Assembly (NCBI RefSeq): GCF_019429535.1
Contig: NZ_JAHXZM010000001.1
Span: 124,001 to 188,000, forward strand
Length of the DNA: 64,000 bases
Reading direction: 5' to 3'
DNA from: Sphingomonas citricola
GTDB lineage: Bacteria; Pseudomonadota; Alphaproteobacteria; Sphingomonadales; Sphingomonadaceae
The notes below the pieces were generated by a model. It saw only the letters and a program-made list of their open reading frames with translations, was not told where the DNA came from and made no database searches. The position numbers and the translations under genes are program-made. How positions within the stretch are numbered: position 1 is the stretch's first letter; each line of letters starts with the position of its first letter. Positions 53,044 through 64,000 of the stretch are shown piece after piece.

Positions 53044-54692
53044 GCGGGAACTCCGCGGCGCGCACGGATCGAGCGCCGCACCAGCAGGAAAAGGAGGTAG
53101 AGGAACGTCAACGCGGACAGCACCGCGACCAGTCGGAAGACGTCGTTGTACGCGAGCACGTTGGCCTCGCGCGTCGTCGCCTGTGACAGCAGGGCGGCAC
53201 CCTCCGCGGTACGCAGCGTCGGGTCGCCGATGACGCGGCCGACGCCCGCGGCACCTGCCTGGATGCGCTGGGTCACGATCGGATCGGTCGGGTCGATCGT
53301 CTGGACCAGCGCGGCGCTGTTCGCCTTCTCGCGTACCACCTGGTACGTACTGAGCAGTGCCGCGCCGCCGAGCCCGCCGATCGAGTTGATGATCCCGAAC
53401 AGCGCGATGAAGCTGATGATGTGCCCGCTTCCCGCCGCCAGCGCGCGCGTCATGCCGAACAGCAGCGCGGGGCCGAGGAAGAACGCGCCCGCGAACGCGA
53501 TCACGGCCTGCGTCGTATAAAGCTGCGGCGCGCGCGTCAGGCTTGTCGAATGCGAGTCGATGAACGCCGCGATCGCGACCAGTCCGACCGCGAGCATGAT
53601 CGGGTGCGCCAGTTTCTCGATGTTGAGCGTCATCGCGCTCGCCGCCACGCCCGCCGCGGTCGCGACCGTGAGGATCAGGAAGAACGGCATCAACTGGTCG
53701 TTGTTCTGCCCCAGCACGGTCAGCAGCCCCACCGCGCCGGTGTTCTGTTCCGACAACACGATCCGCGCCATGATCGTCACGATCGTGAAGCGCAGGATGT
53801 CCGCGCTCGCCAGCCAGCGCGTGTTGAGCAGCGGGTTGGCGCGGCCGTGTTCGATCACCAGCGCCGCGGCGAGCATCGGGATCGCGGCGATCAGCGCCCA
53901 GCCGATCCAGTTCGCCTGCGTCCACCAGTCGATCCGACCGAGCCCCAGCACCGCGGCGAACAGCGCCATTGAGCCCGCGAACAGCACGAAGGTGACGAAA
54001 TCGAGCGGCTCGAACGCCTTGACCCGGTTGGTCGGCGGCAGGCGGAGCGCGATGACCGCGGCAAGGCTCATCGCGGCGAGCCCGAGCTCGAACAGATAGA
54101 GCGTGCGCCACTGGCTCATCGCCAGCAGTTCGGGGGAAAACAATCGCGCCATCGGCGTCGCGCATTGCGGGACGCCGATGCCGACCACCACCGCGCGCAG
54201 CCGCCACTTCGCCGGAAACGACTGCATCAGGTAATAGAGCGCGAGGCTGCTGATCGGCGCGCCCGCCATTCCGCTCGCCGCGCGCACCAGGATCGCCGAG
54301 GCGAAGTCGCGCACGAACAGGTGCGCGAACGTCAGGATCACGTACACTGCGAGAAAGATGATTGCGAACGGCCTGAGCCCGAATTCCTGCCGGAACTTGA
54401 TCATCAGCAGGTTGATGCTGACGTTGGTCATCACGTAGACCGTCGGCAGCCACGCGATCTCGGCGGGATCGAGCCCGAGCGCGCCCTGGAGCGTGTAGGT
54501 GTTGGCGGTGATCAGCGCGTTGCCGAATCCCGCGGTCAGTCCGAGGAGCACGCCGATCAGCCCGTAGGCGATCTTGCGCCGGGTCGGATGGTCGGGCGAT
54601 CCGGGCGAGCCGGGAAGCGCCGGCAGTTCGTGCGCGGCGAACGTCCATTGTTCTTCGCGGAGGAATTCGCGCACGCGCGCCATCACGGCCAT
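53040..54692 (-). CDS. MFS drug-efflux transporter, EmrB/DHA2 (14-TM) family
   Basis: This 550-aa inner-membrane protein has about 14 transmembrane helices and the DHA2 pattern, including YVMTNVSINLLMIKFRQEF in TM2-3 and VRAASGMAGAPISSLALYY in the substrate-path region. It uses the proton gradient to expel drugs through the adaptor and NodT channel encoded downstream. Start ATG 54692 with a second ATG at 54683. It diverges from the class II aldolase gene across about 187 bases. Specificity unknown. Confidence 0.92.
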   Translation of the reverse strand: MAVMARVREFLREEQWTFAAHELPALPGSPGSPDHPTRRKIAYGLIGVLLGLTAGFGNALITANTYTLQGALGLDPAEIAWLPTVYVMTNVSINLLMIKFRQEFGLRPFAIIFLAVYVILTFAHLFVRDFASAILVRAASGMAGAPISSLALYYLMQSFPAKWRLRAVVVGIGVPQCATPMARLFSPELLAMSQWRTLYLFELGLAAMSLAAVIALRLPPTNRVKAFEPLDFVTFVLFAGSMALFAAVLGLGRIDWWTQANWIGWALIAAIPMLAAALVIEHGRANPLLNTRWLASADILRFTIVTIMARIVLSEQNTGAVGLLTVLGQNNDQLMPFFLILTVATAAGVAASAMTLNIEKLAHPIMLAVGLVAIAAFIDSHSTSLTRAPQLYTTQAVIAFAGAFFLGPALLFGMTRALAAGSGHIISFIALFGIINSIGGLGGAALLSTYQVVREKANSAALVQTIDPTDPIVTQRIQAGAAGVGRVIGDPTLRTAEGAALLSQATTREANVLAYNDVFRLVAVLSALTFLYLLFLLVRRSIRARRGVPA

Positions 54693-54879
54693 GTTGCCGC
54701 TTTATGGCCGATGGAGGACGTTGTGCAACGGTTCAGCGAAGGGCCATTGTCCCCGATTTCTACAGTGTCCGGCGCTTCCATTCGGGGGTACGGCAATGAC
54801 GGGAGTGATCGCGCTCAGGGGTGACGCGCGTTCGACGATGCGGTATCCAGTGGCACAACGAAACCGAGAGGATCACGCC

Positions 54880-55656
54880 ATGGCAACGCTCGCGACCGTC
54901 GACCAGCATGAGGCGCATTACGCGCCGGGCGAGTGGGAGGCGCGGGTCGATCTCGCCGCTGCCTATCGTCTCGTCGCGCTGTACGGCTGGGACGATCTCA
55001 TCTTCACGCATCTGTCGGCGCGCGTGCCCGGGCCCGAGCATCATTTCCTCATCAATCCGTACGACATGATGTTCGAGGAGATCACTGCGTCGAGCCTGGT
55101 GAAGATCGACGTCGAGGGCAATCCGGTCGGCCCCGCGACCCACCCGGTCAACCCCGCGGGGTTCACGATCCACTCCGCGATCCACATGGCGCGCGATGAT
55201 GCCGCGGCGGTGATGCATCTCCACACGCCGCACGGGCAGGCGGTGTCGGCGATGGAGTTTGGGCTGTTGCCGCACACGCAGACCGCAATGATCGCGCAGC
55301 ACGACGTCGCCTACCACGATTACGAGGGGATCGCGACCGACCTCGACGAGCGCGAGCGGCTGGTCGCCGACATCGGCACCAAGAACGCGATGATCCTGCG
55401 CAACCACGGCACGCTCGCGGTCGGCGACACGGTCGCGTCGTGTTTCCTGCGGCTCTATTTCCTCGAACGCGCGTGCGAGGCGCAGGTGCTGATGCTGTCG
55501 GCGGGCAAGGAGCATCTCAACAACCCGCCGCAGGGTGTCGAACACAAGGTCGCGGGACAGTCGAACCCCAAGGGAATGGGCGGATTGGCGCAGAAGCTCG
55601 CCTGGCCTGCGCTGCTGCGCAAGCTCGACCGGATCGATCCCAGCTTCCGCGATTGA
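54880..55656 (+). CDS. Class II aldolase/adducin-family protein
   Basis: This 258-aa protein has the metal-binding His of MHLHTPHGQAV and the NHGTLAVG motif of class II aldolases. These enzymes cleave or epimerise phosphorylated sugars, but many adducin-like members have lost that activity; the substrate is unknown. ATG 54880 has AGAGGA eight bases upstream; an in-frame ATG at 54796 would add 28 residues. A strong bidirectional terminator follows. Confidence 0.88.
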   Translation: MATLATVDQHEAHYAPGEWEARVDLAAAYRLVALYGWDDLIFTHLSARVPGPEHHFLINPYDMMFEEITASSLVKIDVEGNPVGPATHPVNPAGFTIHSAIHMARDDAAAVMHLHTPHGQAVSAMEFGLLPHTQTAMIAQHDVAYHDYEGIATDLDERERLVADIGTKNAMILRNHGTLAVGDTVASCFLRLYFLERACEAQVLMLSAGKEHLNNPPQGVEHKVAGQSNPKGMGGLAQKLAWPALLRKLDRIDPSFRD

Positions 55657-55730
55657 GCGGGGGCTGGCGGTCGTCCCGCGTCACGGCGTGGGCGGAACGG
55701 CTTCGGCTCCTCAACCGACCCAACGAGAAA

Positions 55731-55756
55731 GGCCCCCGGCATCGCTGCCGGGGGCC
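55731..55756. terminator. Strong bidirectional terminator between the aldolase and pnp
   Basis: GGCCCCCGGCA and its complement form an 11-bp stem with loop TCGC, followed by TTTT on the + strand and preceded by AAA. It sits between convergent genes. Confidence 0.9.
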
Positions 55757-55786
55757 TTTTCGTTTCGTCGCTGACGCGGCGGACGC

Positions 55787-58123
<2,337 letters not shown>

Positions 58124-58250
58124 ATGAATTCCTTTGGACCGGATGCCCGATGCATCCGGGGCCTCGTGGTGCAGGCTGTCCGGCCTGCGCGGTGCGGGGC
58201 TTTTGGTCGCCCCATGCGCCGTCGCCGGATTGCGAGGGCGCGGATAAGCG

Positions 58251-58274
58251 AAGGGCGACCCGAGGGCCGCCCTT
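58251..58274 (-). terminator. Hairpin between rpsO and pnp
   Basis: Just after the rpsO stop, AAGGGCG and CGCCCTT form a stem across an imperfect central GC segment. With no T-run it is a weak terminator or processing site, fitting partial readthrough into pnp and RNase III-type autoregulation in this operon in other bacteria. Confidence 0.55.
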
Positions 58275-58279
58275 GCGAG

Positions 58280-58549
58280 TTACTTGCGAAGGCCGAGCTT
58301 CGCGATGAGCGCCAGATAACGGTCGCCGTCGGTCTTGCGGAGATAATCCAGCAGCGAGCGACGCTTGTTGACCATCATGAGCAGGCCGCGACGCGAGTGG
58401 TTGTCCTTGGCGTGGCCCTTGAAGTGCTCGGTCAGGTTGCGGATGCGCTCGGTGAGGATCGCGACCTGGACCTCGGTGGATCCGGTGTCGCCCTCGGCGC
58501 GGGCGTGTTCCTTGATGACTTCCTGGCGGCGTTCGGCAGTGATCGACAT
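58280..58549 (-). CDS. rpsO: 30S ribosomal protein S15
   Basis: The 89-aa product starts [20 protein letters not shown] and has the S15 signature [21 protein letters not shown] and [20 protein letters not shown]. It binds the central domain of 16S rRNA early in 30S assembly. It sits between truB (24 bases upstream) and pnp, the usual bacterial order. Confidence 0.98.
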   Translation of the reverse strand: MSITAERRQEVIKEHARAEGDTGSTEVQVAILTERIRNLTEHFKGHAKDNHSRRGLLMMVNKRRSLLDYLRKTDGDRYLALIAKLGLRK

Positions 58550-58573
58550 TATGAAATCGTCCTCGACATCATA

Positions 58574-59470
58574 TCAGAGATTGAAACCGCGAACGACGCG
58601 AAGCTGGTTGGCTTCAACCTCGGCCAGCGCGACGGGCGTGTCGCCCATGCACGCGAAGACGAGACCATCGTCGGCGGCGATCCCGTCCAGCACCCGCCCC
58701 TGTCGAAGCGCGCCTGCCTGGTCGGGCGTGAGGGAAAAGGCCGGGATGTCGTCCAGCCCCGCCCTCAATGGCAGGAGTAATGGTTCCAGCGCCGACGCCT
58801 TAGCGGCCGCGTCCAATTTGTCCAGCGTTATCGCCTGATGAAGCGCGAACGGTCCCGCCTTGACGCGGTGGAGCCAGGTGACGTGGCCGACCGAGCCGAG
58901 CGCCACCGCGATGTCGCGCGCGAGGCTGCGGATATACGTGCCCTTGGACACGTGCGCGACGAGCGTGACTTCGCTGAGCGGCGCATCGGGCGCGGCGTCG
59001 CCGTCGCGCGTCAGGCGGTGGATCGTGATATCGCGCGAGGCGAGCACGACGTCCTCGCCGGCGCGCGCCAGATCGTAGGCGCGCTGCCCGTCGACCTTGA
59101 GCGCGGAATAGGCGGGCGGCACCTGCGCGATCGCGCCGGTGAAACGCGGCAGCACCGCGTCGAGCACGGCGGCGGTCGGGCGCACGTCGCTGGTCGCGAC
59201 CGCTTCCCCCTCGGCGTCGAGCGTCGACGTCTGCGTGCCGAACGCGAGCGTGAAGGCGTAGACCTTGTCGCTGTCGAGCATCCGCCCGGCAAGCTTGGTC
59301 GCCTCGCCGAGCGCGATCGGCAGCACCCCGCTCGCGAGCGGGTCGAGCGTGCCGCCGTGGCCGACCTTCACCTTGGGGACGCCGGCGGTGCGCAGCGCGC
59401 GCTTGACCGCGGAGACGACCTGCGTCGAGCCGAGCCCGACGGGTTTGTCGATGATCATCCAGCCGTGCAT
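58574..59470 (-). CDS. truB: tRNA pseudouridine-55 synthase
   Basis: This 298-aa enzyme makes pseudouridine 55 in the T-loop of tRNAs. It opens MHGWMIIDKPVGLGSTQVV and holds the catalytic motif GGTLDPLASGVL with Asp43, then PPAYSALKVDGQRAYDLAR. Length is normal. It starts two bases from the end of the M50 protease gene and 24 bases before rpsO, so it is part of one transcript. Confidence 0.97.
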   Translation of the reverse strand: MHGWMIIDKPVGLGSTQVVSAVKRALRTAGVPKVKVGHGGTLDPLASGVLPIALGEATKLAGRMLDSDKVYAFTLAFGTQTSTLDAEGEAVATSDVRPTAAVLDAVLPRFTGAIAQVPPAYSALKVDGQRAYDLARAGEDVVLASRDITIHRLTRDGDAAPDAPLSEVTLVAHVSKGTYIRSLARDIAVALGSVGHVTWLHRVKAGPFALHQAITLDKLDAAAKASALEPLLLPLRAGLDDIPAFSLTPDQAGALRQGRVLDGIAADDGLVFACMGDTPVALAEVEANQLRVVRGFNL

Positions 59471-59471
59471 C

Positions 59472-60167
59472 TCAGGCGATCGCCGCGGCGATGGCGAGAT
59501 AGGCCTGCGTCAACGCCTGCGCGGGCGGCGCGACGAGCCGCTGGACGATGTTCGCCCCCGGCACCAGCGCGGGCAGCACCAGCAGCAGGATGATCAGCAA
59601 GGGAAAGCCGAAGCGCGCGAGCTTGTCCCATTGCAGCGCGGCGCGCTCGGGCAGCAGTCCGGCGACGACGTGCCCGCCGTCGAACGGCGGCAGCGGGATC
59701 AGGTTGAACAGCGCAAGAAAGACGTTGATCAGCAGGAAGTTGATCAGGTTCGCACCCAGAAACGCCGCCGCGCTGCCATCGGCAGGCTCGCCGATCCAAT
59801 GTGCGAAAATGCCGAGCAGCAGGGCCGCCACGAACGCGAGCGCGAGGTTCATCCCCGGCCCCGCCAGCGCGACGAGCATCATGCCGGTGCGCGGATTGGT
59901 CTTCGTAATACGACGCGCGTCGACCGGCACGGGCTTCGCCCAGCCGAACACCGGCGCCTTGGCGATCGCGAGCATCAGCGGCAGCACGACCGTGCCGACC
60001 GGATCGACGTGGCGCAGCGGGTTGAACGACAGGCGGCGAAGCCGCGCCGCGGTCGGATCGCCCAGCGCGCGCGCGGCGAGGCCGTGGCTGACTTCGTGAA
60101 AGACGATCGCGATCACCAGCGGGATGATCCACACCGCCGCCGACCAGATAACACCATTGGGGTTCAT
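59472..60167 (-). CDS. Site-2 protease-family (M50) membrane metalloprotease
   Basis: This 231-aa protein has about six transmembrane helices. The zinc-binding motif HEVSH gives His24, Glu25 and His28, and the second motif is NLIPLPPFDGG with the third ligand Asp. It is the short family (Rv/YwhC-like), without PDZ domains, so the substrate and signalling role are unknown. It is first in the block leading to truB, rpsO and pnp. Start ATG 60167. Confidence 0.92.
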   Translation of the reverse strand: MNPNGVIWSAAVWIIPLVIAIVFHEVSHGLAARALGDPTAARLRRLSFNPLRHVDPVGTVVLPLMLAIAKAPVFGWAKPVPVDARRITKTNPRTGMMLVALAGPGMNLALAFVAALLLGIFAHWIGEPADGSAAAFLGANLINFLLINVFLALFNLIPLPPFDGGHVVAGLLPERAALQWDKLARFGFPLLIILLLVLPALVPGANIVQRLVAPPAQALTQAYLAIAAAIA

Positions 60168-60227
60168 AGGCCCGCGAAATAGGGCCGCATCGCGGCGATG
60201 ACCAGCACACGTAACTGTAAGCAATAA

Positions 60228-60241
60228 CGTGGCGCGCCACG
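60228..60241. repeat. 14-bp perfect palindrome between M50 protease and tonB-like gene
   Basis: CGTGGCGCGCCACG reads identically on both strands and lies in the 93-base divergent gap. It could be an operator, though GC-rich DNA gives such palindromes by chance. Confidence 0.3.
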
Positions 60242-60260
60242 GCTTGATCGGGGCGCCCCG

Positions 60261-61127
60261 GTGCTGACATGCTACCGAGTAACGGGAGAAACGGTCACGC
60301 CCTACCGATCGCTCAACGTCGATCACGACCGCAGGCGCACACGCTGGGCGAGCGCGTCGGTCGCCTTGCATCTGGGCGTCGTCGCGGTGCTGCTGTGGTG
60401 GCCCAATGCGCCGCTCCCCCTGATCGCCCCGACCCCGGCGTTGATGACCTTCGATGTCGCGCCCCCGCCGCCCGAACCGTTACCCGAGATCGCGCCGCCC
60501 GAGCCGGTGAAGCTGTCGCCCGACGCCGCGACGACGCGCAACGATGATCCCGGTGGCGCGTCGGCAGGGCGTTTCTCGCCGCGCGACACGCGGGTGACGC
60601 GCGCGCCGGCACCCATGCCGGAGGTGCCGCGGCCACCGGCGCGGCTCGATGATGCGCCGATCCGCGCGGCGCCGATCACCGCCGACGGCTTCGCCAACGC
60701 GCTCCAGCCCGCCGCCGATTCGATCGCGGGCCTGGGTGCCGCCGCGATGGGCGCCGGGATCGGCACCAGCGCAGGCGCGGGGGCGGGAAGCGGGCAGGGG
60801 GACGGCAGTGGCGCAGGCCGCGGCCGCGGCAGGCCGGTGCGCGCGCGCTGGGTGCGGATGCCGACCAACCTCGAGATGAAACCGTACTGGCCCGAGGCGG
60901 CGCGCGCGGCGAAACTGTCGGGAAAGGCAATCCTCGAGTGTATCGTGCCCAAGATCGGCCCGCCCAAGAGCTGCCGTGCGATCGCGGAGACACCCGCCGG
61001 CTCTGGGTTCGCGCAGGCGGCGGTCAGGATGTCGCCGATCTTCCGCATCGTGCCCGTGACGCGCGCCGGGCGGGTTGAGGACATGCCGATTATCGTGCCC
61101 GTCGCCTTCGCTTATACCGGCCGGTAA
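60261..61127 (+). CDS. TonB-family energy transducer
   Basis: This ~288-aa protein has one N-terminal transmembrane helix (ASVALHLGVVAVLLWW), a Pro-rich periplasmic spacer (APPPPEPLPEIAPPEPVK) plus a glycine-rich stretch, and a C-terminal TonB domain (MKPYWPEAARAAKLSGKAIL). It couples the inner-membrane proton force, with ExbB/ExbD, to outer-membrane receptors. It could power the receptor at 36.5 kb, but the genes are far apart. Start GTG 60261 is uncertain. Confidence 0.85.
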   Translation: MLTCYRVTGETVTPYRSLNVDHDRRRTRWASASVALHLGVVAVLLWWPNAPLPLIAPTPALMTFDVAPPPPEPLPEIAPPEPVKLSPDAATTRNDDPGGASAGRFSPRDTRVTRAPAPMPEVPRPPARLDDAPIRAAPITADGFANALQPAADSIAGLGAAAMGAGIGTSAGAGAGSGQGDGSGAGRGRGRPVRARWVRMPTNLEMKPYWPEAARAAKLSGKAILECIVPKIGPPKSCRAIAETPAGSGFAQAAVRMSPIFRIVPVTRAGRVEDMPIIVPVAFAYTGR

Positions 61128-61167
61128 TCCGCTTGCGCATGCCGTGCCTGCGCCGCATCATCCGGTC

Positions 61168-62769
61168 ATGACGATCCGCTCCCTCCGCCTCTTGCTCGCC
61201 GCCCCGCTGCTGACCGCAGGCATGCTGGCCGCCCCGCTGCCCGCCGCCGCGCGAACGGTGCCAGTGGAGGAGCAGTCGATCGAGCAGGTCCAGGCGGCGA
61301 TGACCGCGGGGCGTGCGACCAGCGTCGATCTGACGCGCGCGTATCTCGCGCGGATCGCGGCGATGGACCGCAAGGGGCCGACGCTGCGCAGCATCATCGC
61401 GCTCAACCCCGACGCCCTTGCGCAGGCAAAGGTGATGGATGCCGAACGCCGCGCCGGGCGCGTGCGCGGGCCGCTGCACGGCGTGCCCGTCCTGATCAAG
61501 GACAATATCGAGACCGCCGATCCGGTCGCGACCACCGCGGGCAGCCTCGCGCTCGCCGCGAACGTCACCCGCCGCGATGCGCCGCTGGTCGCGCGGCTGC
61601 GCGCCGCGGGCGCGGTGATCCTGGGCAAGACCAATCTGTCCGAATGGGCCAACATCCGCTCCGACCATTCGATCAGCGGATGGAGCGCGGTCGGCGGGCT
61701 GGTGCGCAACCCGTACGCGCTCGATCGCACCGCCTGCGGCTCGTCGTCGGGATCGGGCGCGGCGGTGGCGGCGAGCTTCGCGGCGGCCGCGGTCGGTACC
61801 GAGACCGACGGGTCGGTGACCTGCCCGTCGTCGATCAACGGGCTGGTCGGGTTCAAACCGACGCTGGGCCTCGTCAGCCGAACCTATGTCGTGCCGATCA
61901 GCCACAGCCAGGACACGCCCGGGCCGATGGCGCGCAGCGTACGCGACGCCGCGCTGCTGCTGTCGGCGATGGCGGCGCCCGACCCGGCCGACCCCGCGAC
62001 CGCGGCGACGCAGGTGCGCGATTATACCGCGGGGCTGTCGACCGGGGCCTTGTCGGGGATGCGCGTCGGCATCGTCCGTTCGAACGACCTGTCGCCTGAG
62101 CTCGCCACGCGCTTCGACGCGGCGCTCGCGGTGCTGCGCGCATCGGGCGCGACCCTCGTCGAGGTGACGCCGCCCAAGCTCGACGGGCTGGGCGAAGCCG
62201 AGTTCCAGGTGCTGCTCAGCGAGTTGAAGGCCGATCTCGACCGCTATCTCGCCACCACGCCCGCGAGCGTGAAGACGCGGACGCTCGATCAGGTCATCGC
62301 GTTCGACCGCGCGAATGCGGCCGCGGAAATGCCGTATTTCGCGCAGGAAACGTTCGAGAAGGCCGCCGCGACCAAGGGCCTCGCCGACCCGGCCTATAAG
62401 GCGGCGCGCGCGAAATCGCTGCGGCTGGCGGGCGCGGAGGGAATCGACGCGATGCTGGCGAAGGCGGGCGCGCAGATCCTCGTCGAGCCGAGCTACGGGG
62501 CGGCGTGGCTGAGCGATACGGTCTACGGCGACCAATATGGTGGGCCGTCCGCCGCCAGCCTGCCCGCGATCGCGGGTTATCCGCATCTGACGGTGCCGAT
62601 GGGGCTGGTGCGCGGGCTGCCGGTCGGCCTCTCGTTCATCGGCACGCGCGGCGCGGATCAGCGCGTGCTGGGGGCGGGATATGCGTACGAACAGGCATCG
62701 CACGCGCGCGTTGCGCCGCGTTACCTGCCGCAGGCGAACGCCGGCGCCGCGCTCGAGGGCACGCGCTAA
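61168..62769 (+). CDS. Amidase (amidase-signature family), exported
   Basis: This 533-aa hydrolase has a signal peptide (cleaved near AAAR) and then the amidase signature: Lys in PVLIKDNIE, the Ser-rich [14 protein letters not shown], and Ser in [12 protein letters not shown], giving the Ser-cisSer-Lys triad. It cleaves amide bonds of unknown substrates in the periplasm. ATG 61168 begins the signal peptide. It lies 40 bases after the tonB-like gene on the same strand and may be co-transcribed. Confidence 0.9.
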   Translation: MTIRSLRLLLAAPLLTAGMLAAPLPAAARTVPVEEQSIEQVQAAMTAGRATSVDLTRAYLARIAAMDRKGPTLRSIIALNPDALAQAKVMDAERRAGRVRGPLHGVPVLIKDNIETADPVATTAGSLALAANVTRRDAPLVARLRAAGAVILGKTNLSEWANIRSDHSISGWSAVGGLVRNPYALDRTACGSSSGSGAAVAASFAAAAVGTETDGSVTCPSSINGLVGFKPTLGLVSRTYVVPISHSQDTPGPMARSVRDAALLLSAMAAPDPADPATAATQVRDYTAGLSTGALSGMRVGIVRSNDLSPELATRFDAALAVLRASGATLVEVTPPKLDGLGEAEFQVLLSELKADLDRYLATTPASVKTRTLDQVIAFDRANAAAEMPYFAQETFEKAAATKGLADPAYKAARAKSLRLAGAEGIDAMLAKAGAQILVEPSYGAAWLSDTVYGDQYGGPSAASLPAIAGYPHLTVPMGLVRGLPVGLSFIGTRGADQRVLGAGYAYEQASHARVAPRYLPQANAGAALEGTR

Positions 62770-62846
62770 CCGCAGCCGCCGCTGCGCCGATTGGCGACGG
62801 CCGCGCATTTACGATATGTTCGCACCGGCCGCGGTACGGCGGTGTC

Positions 62847-64000
62847 ATGCCGATGGTGACGCTGACACGGTTGATGATGGTGGCGGTGCTGGCGTTGCTC
62901 GCGCGACCGGCCGTCGCGCAGAGCGCGCTCGCCGGCACGCCCGTCACGACCTGCGTCGCCCCCGTCCAGCGCGGCGATATGGCGGCGACGATGATGCGCC
63001 GCCGCGACCGATTCGATTGCGCGACACCGCAGTCGCGGTTTCGACCGGGTGATTACTGGGTCCGGGTCGCTAGCGTGCCCCCCGGTGCGGGGATCGTCCC
63101 GCAGGTGATCCGGTCGTGGAGCCTGTGGCAGCGCGGCATGACGCTGTATTTCGGTTATGCTGACGGGGTGATCGTCCGGCGCGTGATCGACGATGTCGGC
63201 GCCGCGCGCTCGATCGCGCTCGGCGCTGTCTTCGAACAGCCGATACCGGTGCGCGGCGTACGGCTCACGCGGATCATGTGGCAGGTGCGCGGCGCAGTCG
63301 TGGTGCGCGGCATCATCGCCGAGCCGCGGATCGGCACGCCCGCGCAGAGTGCCGAGCGCAACCTCTTGTTCGCGGCGCTCTACGCCGGTTTTGGCGGGCT
63401 CTGCCTCGCGCTGCTCGTGTACAATCTGTCGTTGTGGGCGGCGCTGCGGCATCGCTTCCAGCTTGCCTATTGCGGGATGGTCGCCGCGCTCGCGACCTAT
63501 GCCTTTTCGTCGTCGGGGGCGATGGCGTGGCTGTGGCCAACGCTCGGCAACGTGATGCGCATCCGCGTCAACTACGCGGCGCTGGGACTTGCGGCGGTGA
63601 TGGCGCTGCGGTTCGCACGACAGTTCTTCGAGCCGCGCGTCTTCGACCGCGCGACCGCGCGAGCGGCGGCGGGGGTGATATGGTACCTCGTCGTGTCGAC
63701 GGGGGCGTTCGTGCTGCTCGCGCCGTGGCAGGCGCGCGCGCTCGACCTCGCTTACTCGCTCGGCTTCCTGGCGCTGACGACCGTCGCGGCGCTGATCCTG
63801 GCGCGCGCGTGGCGCGAACGGAGCAATTACCTGTGGGTGTTCGGCGTCGCCTGGGCGACGCCTTTGCTGCTCGCCGCGATCCGCACGATGAGCAGCCTGC
63901 AATTGATCACCGCGAGCACGTGGCTCGACAATTCGACGCTGGCGGCGATGACGGTGGAGGCATTGGTGTCGAGTGTCGCGATCTCGTACCGCATCCGCCT
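62847..64000 (+). CDS. 7TM-DISM sensor protein, truncated by the window end
   Basis: An open frame from ATG 62847 runs past the last base with no stop (at least 384 residues). It has a signal peptide (ending RPAVAQS), an extracytoplasmic domain of about 140 residues with RSWSLWQRGMTLYFGYADG, then a series of at least six transmembrane helices starting NLLFAALYAGFGGLCLALLV. This matches the 7TMR-DISM sensor architecture; the output domain (kinase or GGDEF) would be beyond the window. Partial. Confidence 0.75.
   Translation, partial: MPMVTLTRLMMVAVLALLARPAVAQSALAGTPVTTCVAPVQRGDMAATMMRRRDRFDCATPQSRFRPGDYWVRVASVPPGAGIVPQVIRSWSLWQRGMTLYFGYADGVIVRRVIDDVGAARSIALGAVFEQPIPVRGVRLTRIMWQVRGAVVVRGIIAEPRIGTPAQSAERNLLFAALYAGFGGLCLALLVYNLSLWAALRHRFQLAYCGMVAALATYAFSSSGAMAWLWPTLGNVMRIRVNYAALGLAAVMALRFARQFFEPRVFDRATARAAAGVIWYLVVSTGAFVLLAPWQARALDLAYSLGFLALTTVAALILARAWRERSNYLWVFGVAWATPLLLAAIRTMSSLQLITASTWLDNSTLAAMTVEALVSSVAISYRIR

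Overview
The window looks like chromosome of a GC-rich alphaproteobacterium of the Sphingomonadaceae, most probably Sphingomonas or a close relative. This is inferred from gene content: a 41-residue type-B L36, xseA followed by a DUF2093 protein, a short PutA without a DNA-binding domain, EmrAB/NodT efflux, a large TonB receptor, and exosortase-A-type polysaccharide genes. I saw no rRNA, tRNA, CRISPR array, insertion sequence or prophage, and no gene-free stretch above 300 bases.

Layout. 0-11 kb is lipid and amino-acid metabolism: a saccharopine-dehydrogenase-like enzyme, an ABC exporter, intracellular PHB depolymerase, a stress flavoprotein, thiolase, MaoC hydratase and PutA. A tiny hydrophobic peptide gene with twin hairpins sits between the stress protein and the thiolase. 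11-15 kb holds small regulators, an MscS channel, topoisomerase IB and a DJ-1/PfpI protein. 15-20 kb is a polysaccharide patch: acyltransferase, exosortase-A-type O-ligase, a 44-aa membrane protein and a matching glycosyltransferase. 20-28 kb has an S24 repressor facing a two-gene small operon, then tamA-tamB. 28-36 kb is mostly housekeeping: M14 peptidase, L36, HAD phosphatase, DMT exporter, GreA-like factor, and purD and xseA, whose start codons overlap head to head.

36-44 kb is the most unusual part. It holds a 1047-aa TonB receptor behind a structured, AT-rich leader, a probable sulfotransferase, two aspartyl/asparaginyl beta-hydroxylase proteins on opposite strands, and a secreted TonB-C-domain protein. 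Its GC content is visibly lower than that of its surroundings.

44-64 kb returns to ordinary high-GC sequence: clpB with a possible heat-shock promoter, a glycosyltransferase/flippase patch, an EmrAB-NodT efflux operon, a class II aldolase, the M50 protease-truB-rpsO-pnp block, a complete TonB, an exported amidase, and a 7TM-DISM sensor cut by the window end. Most operons use 4-base start/stop overlaps, implying translational coupling.
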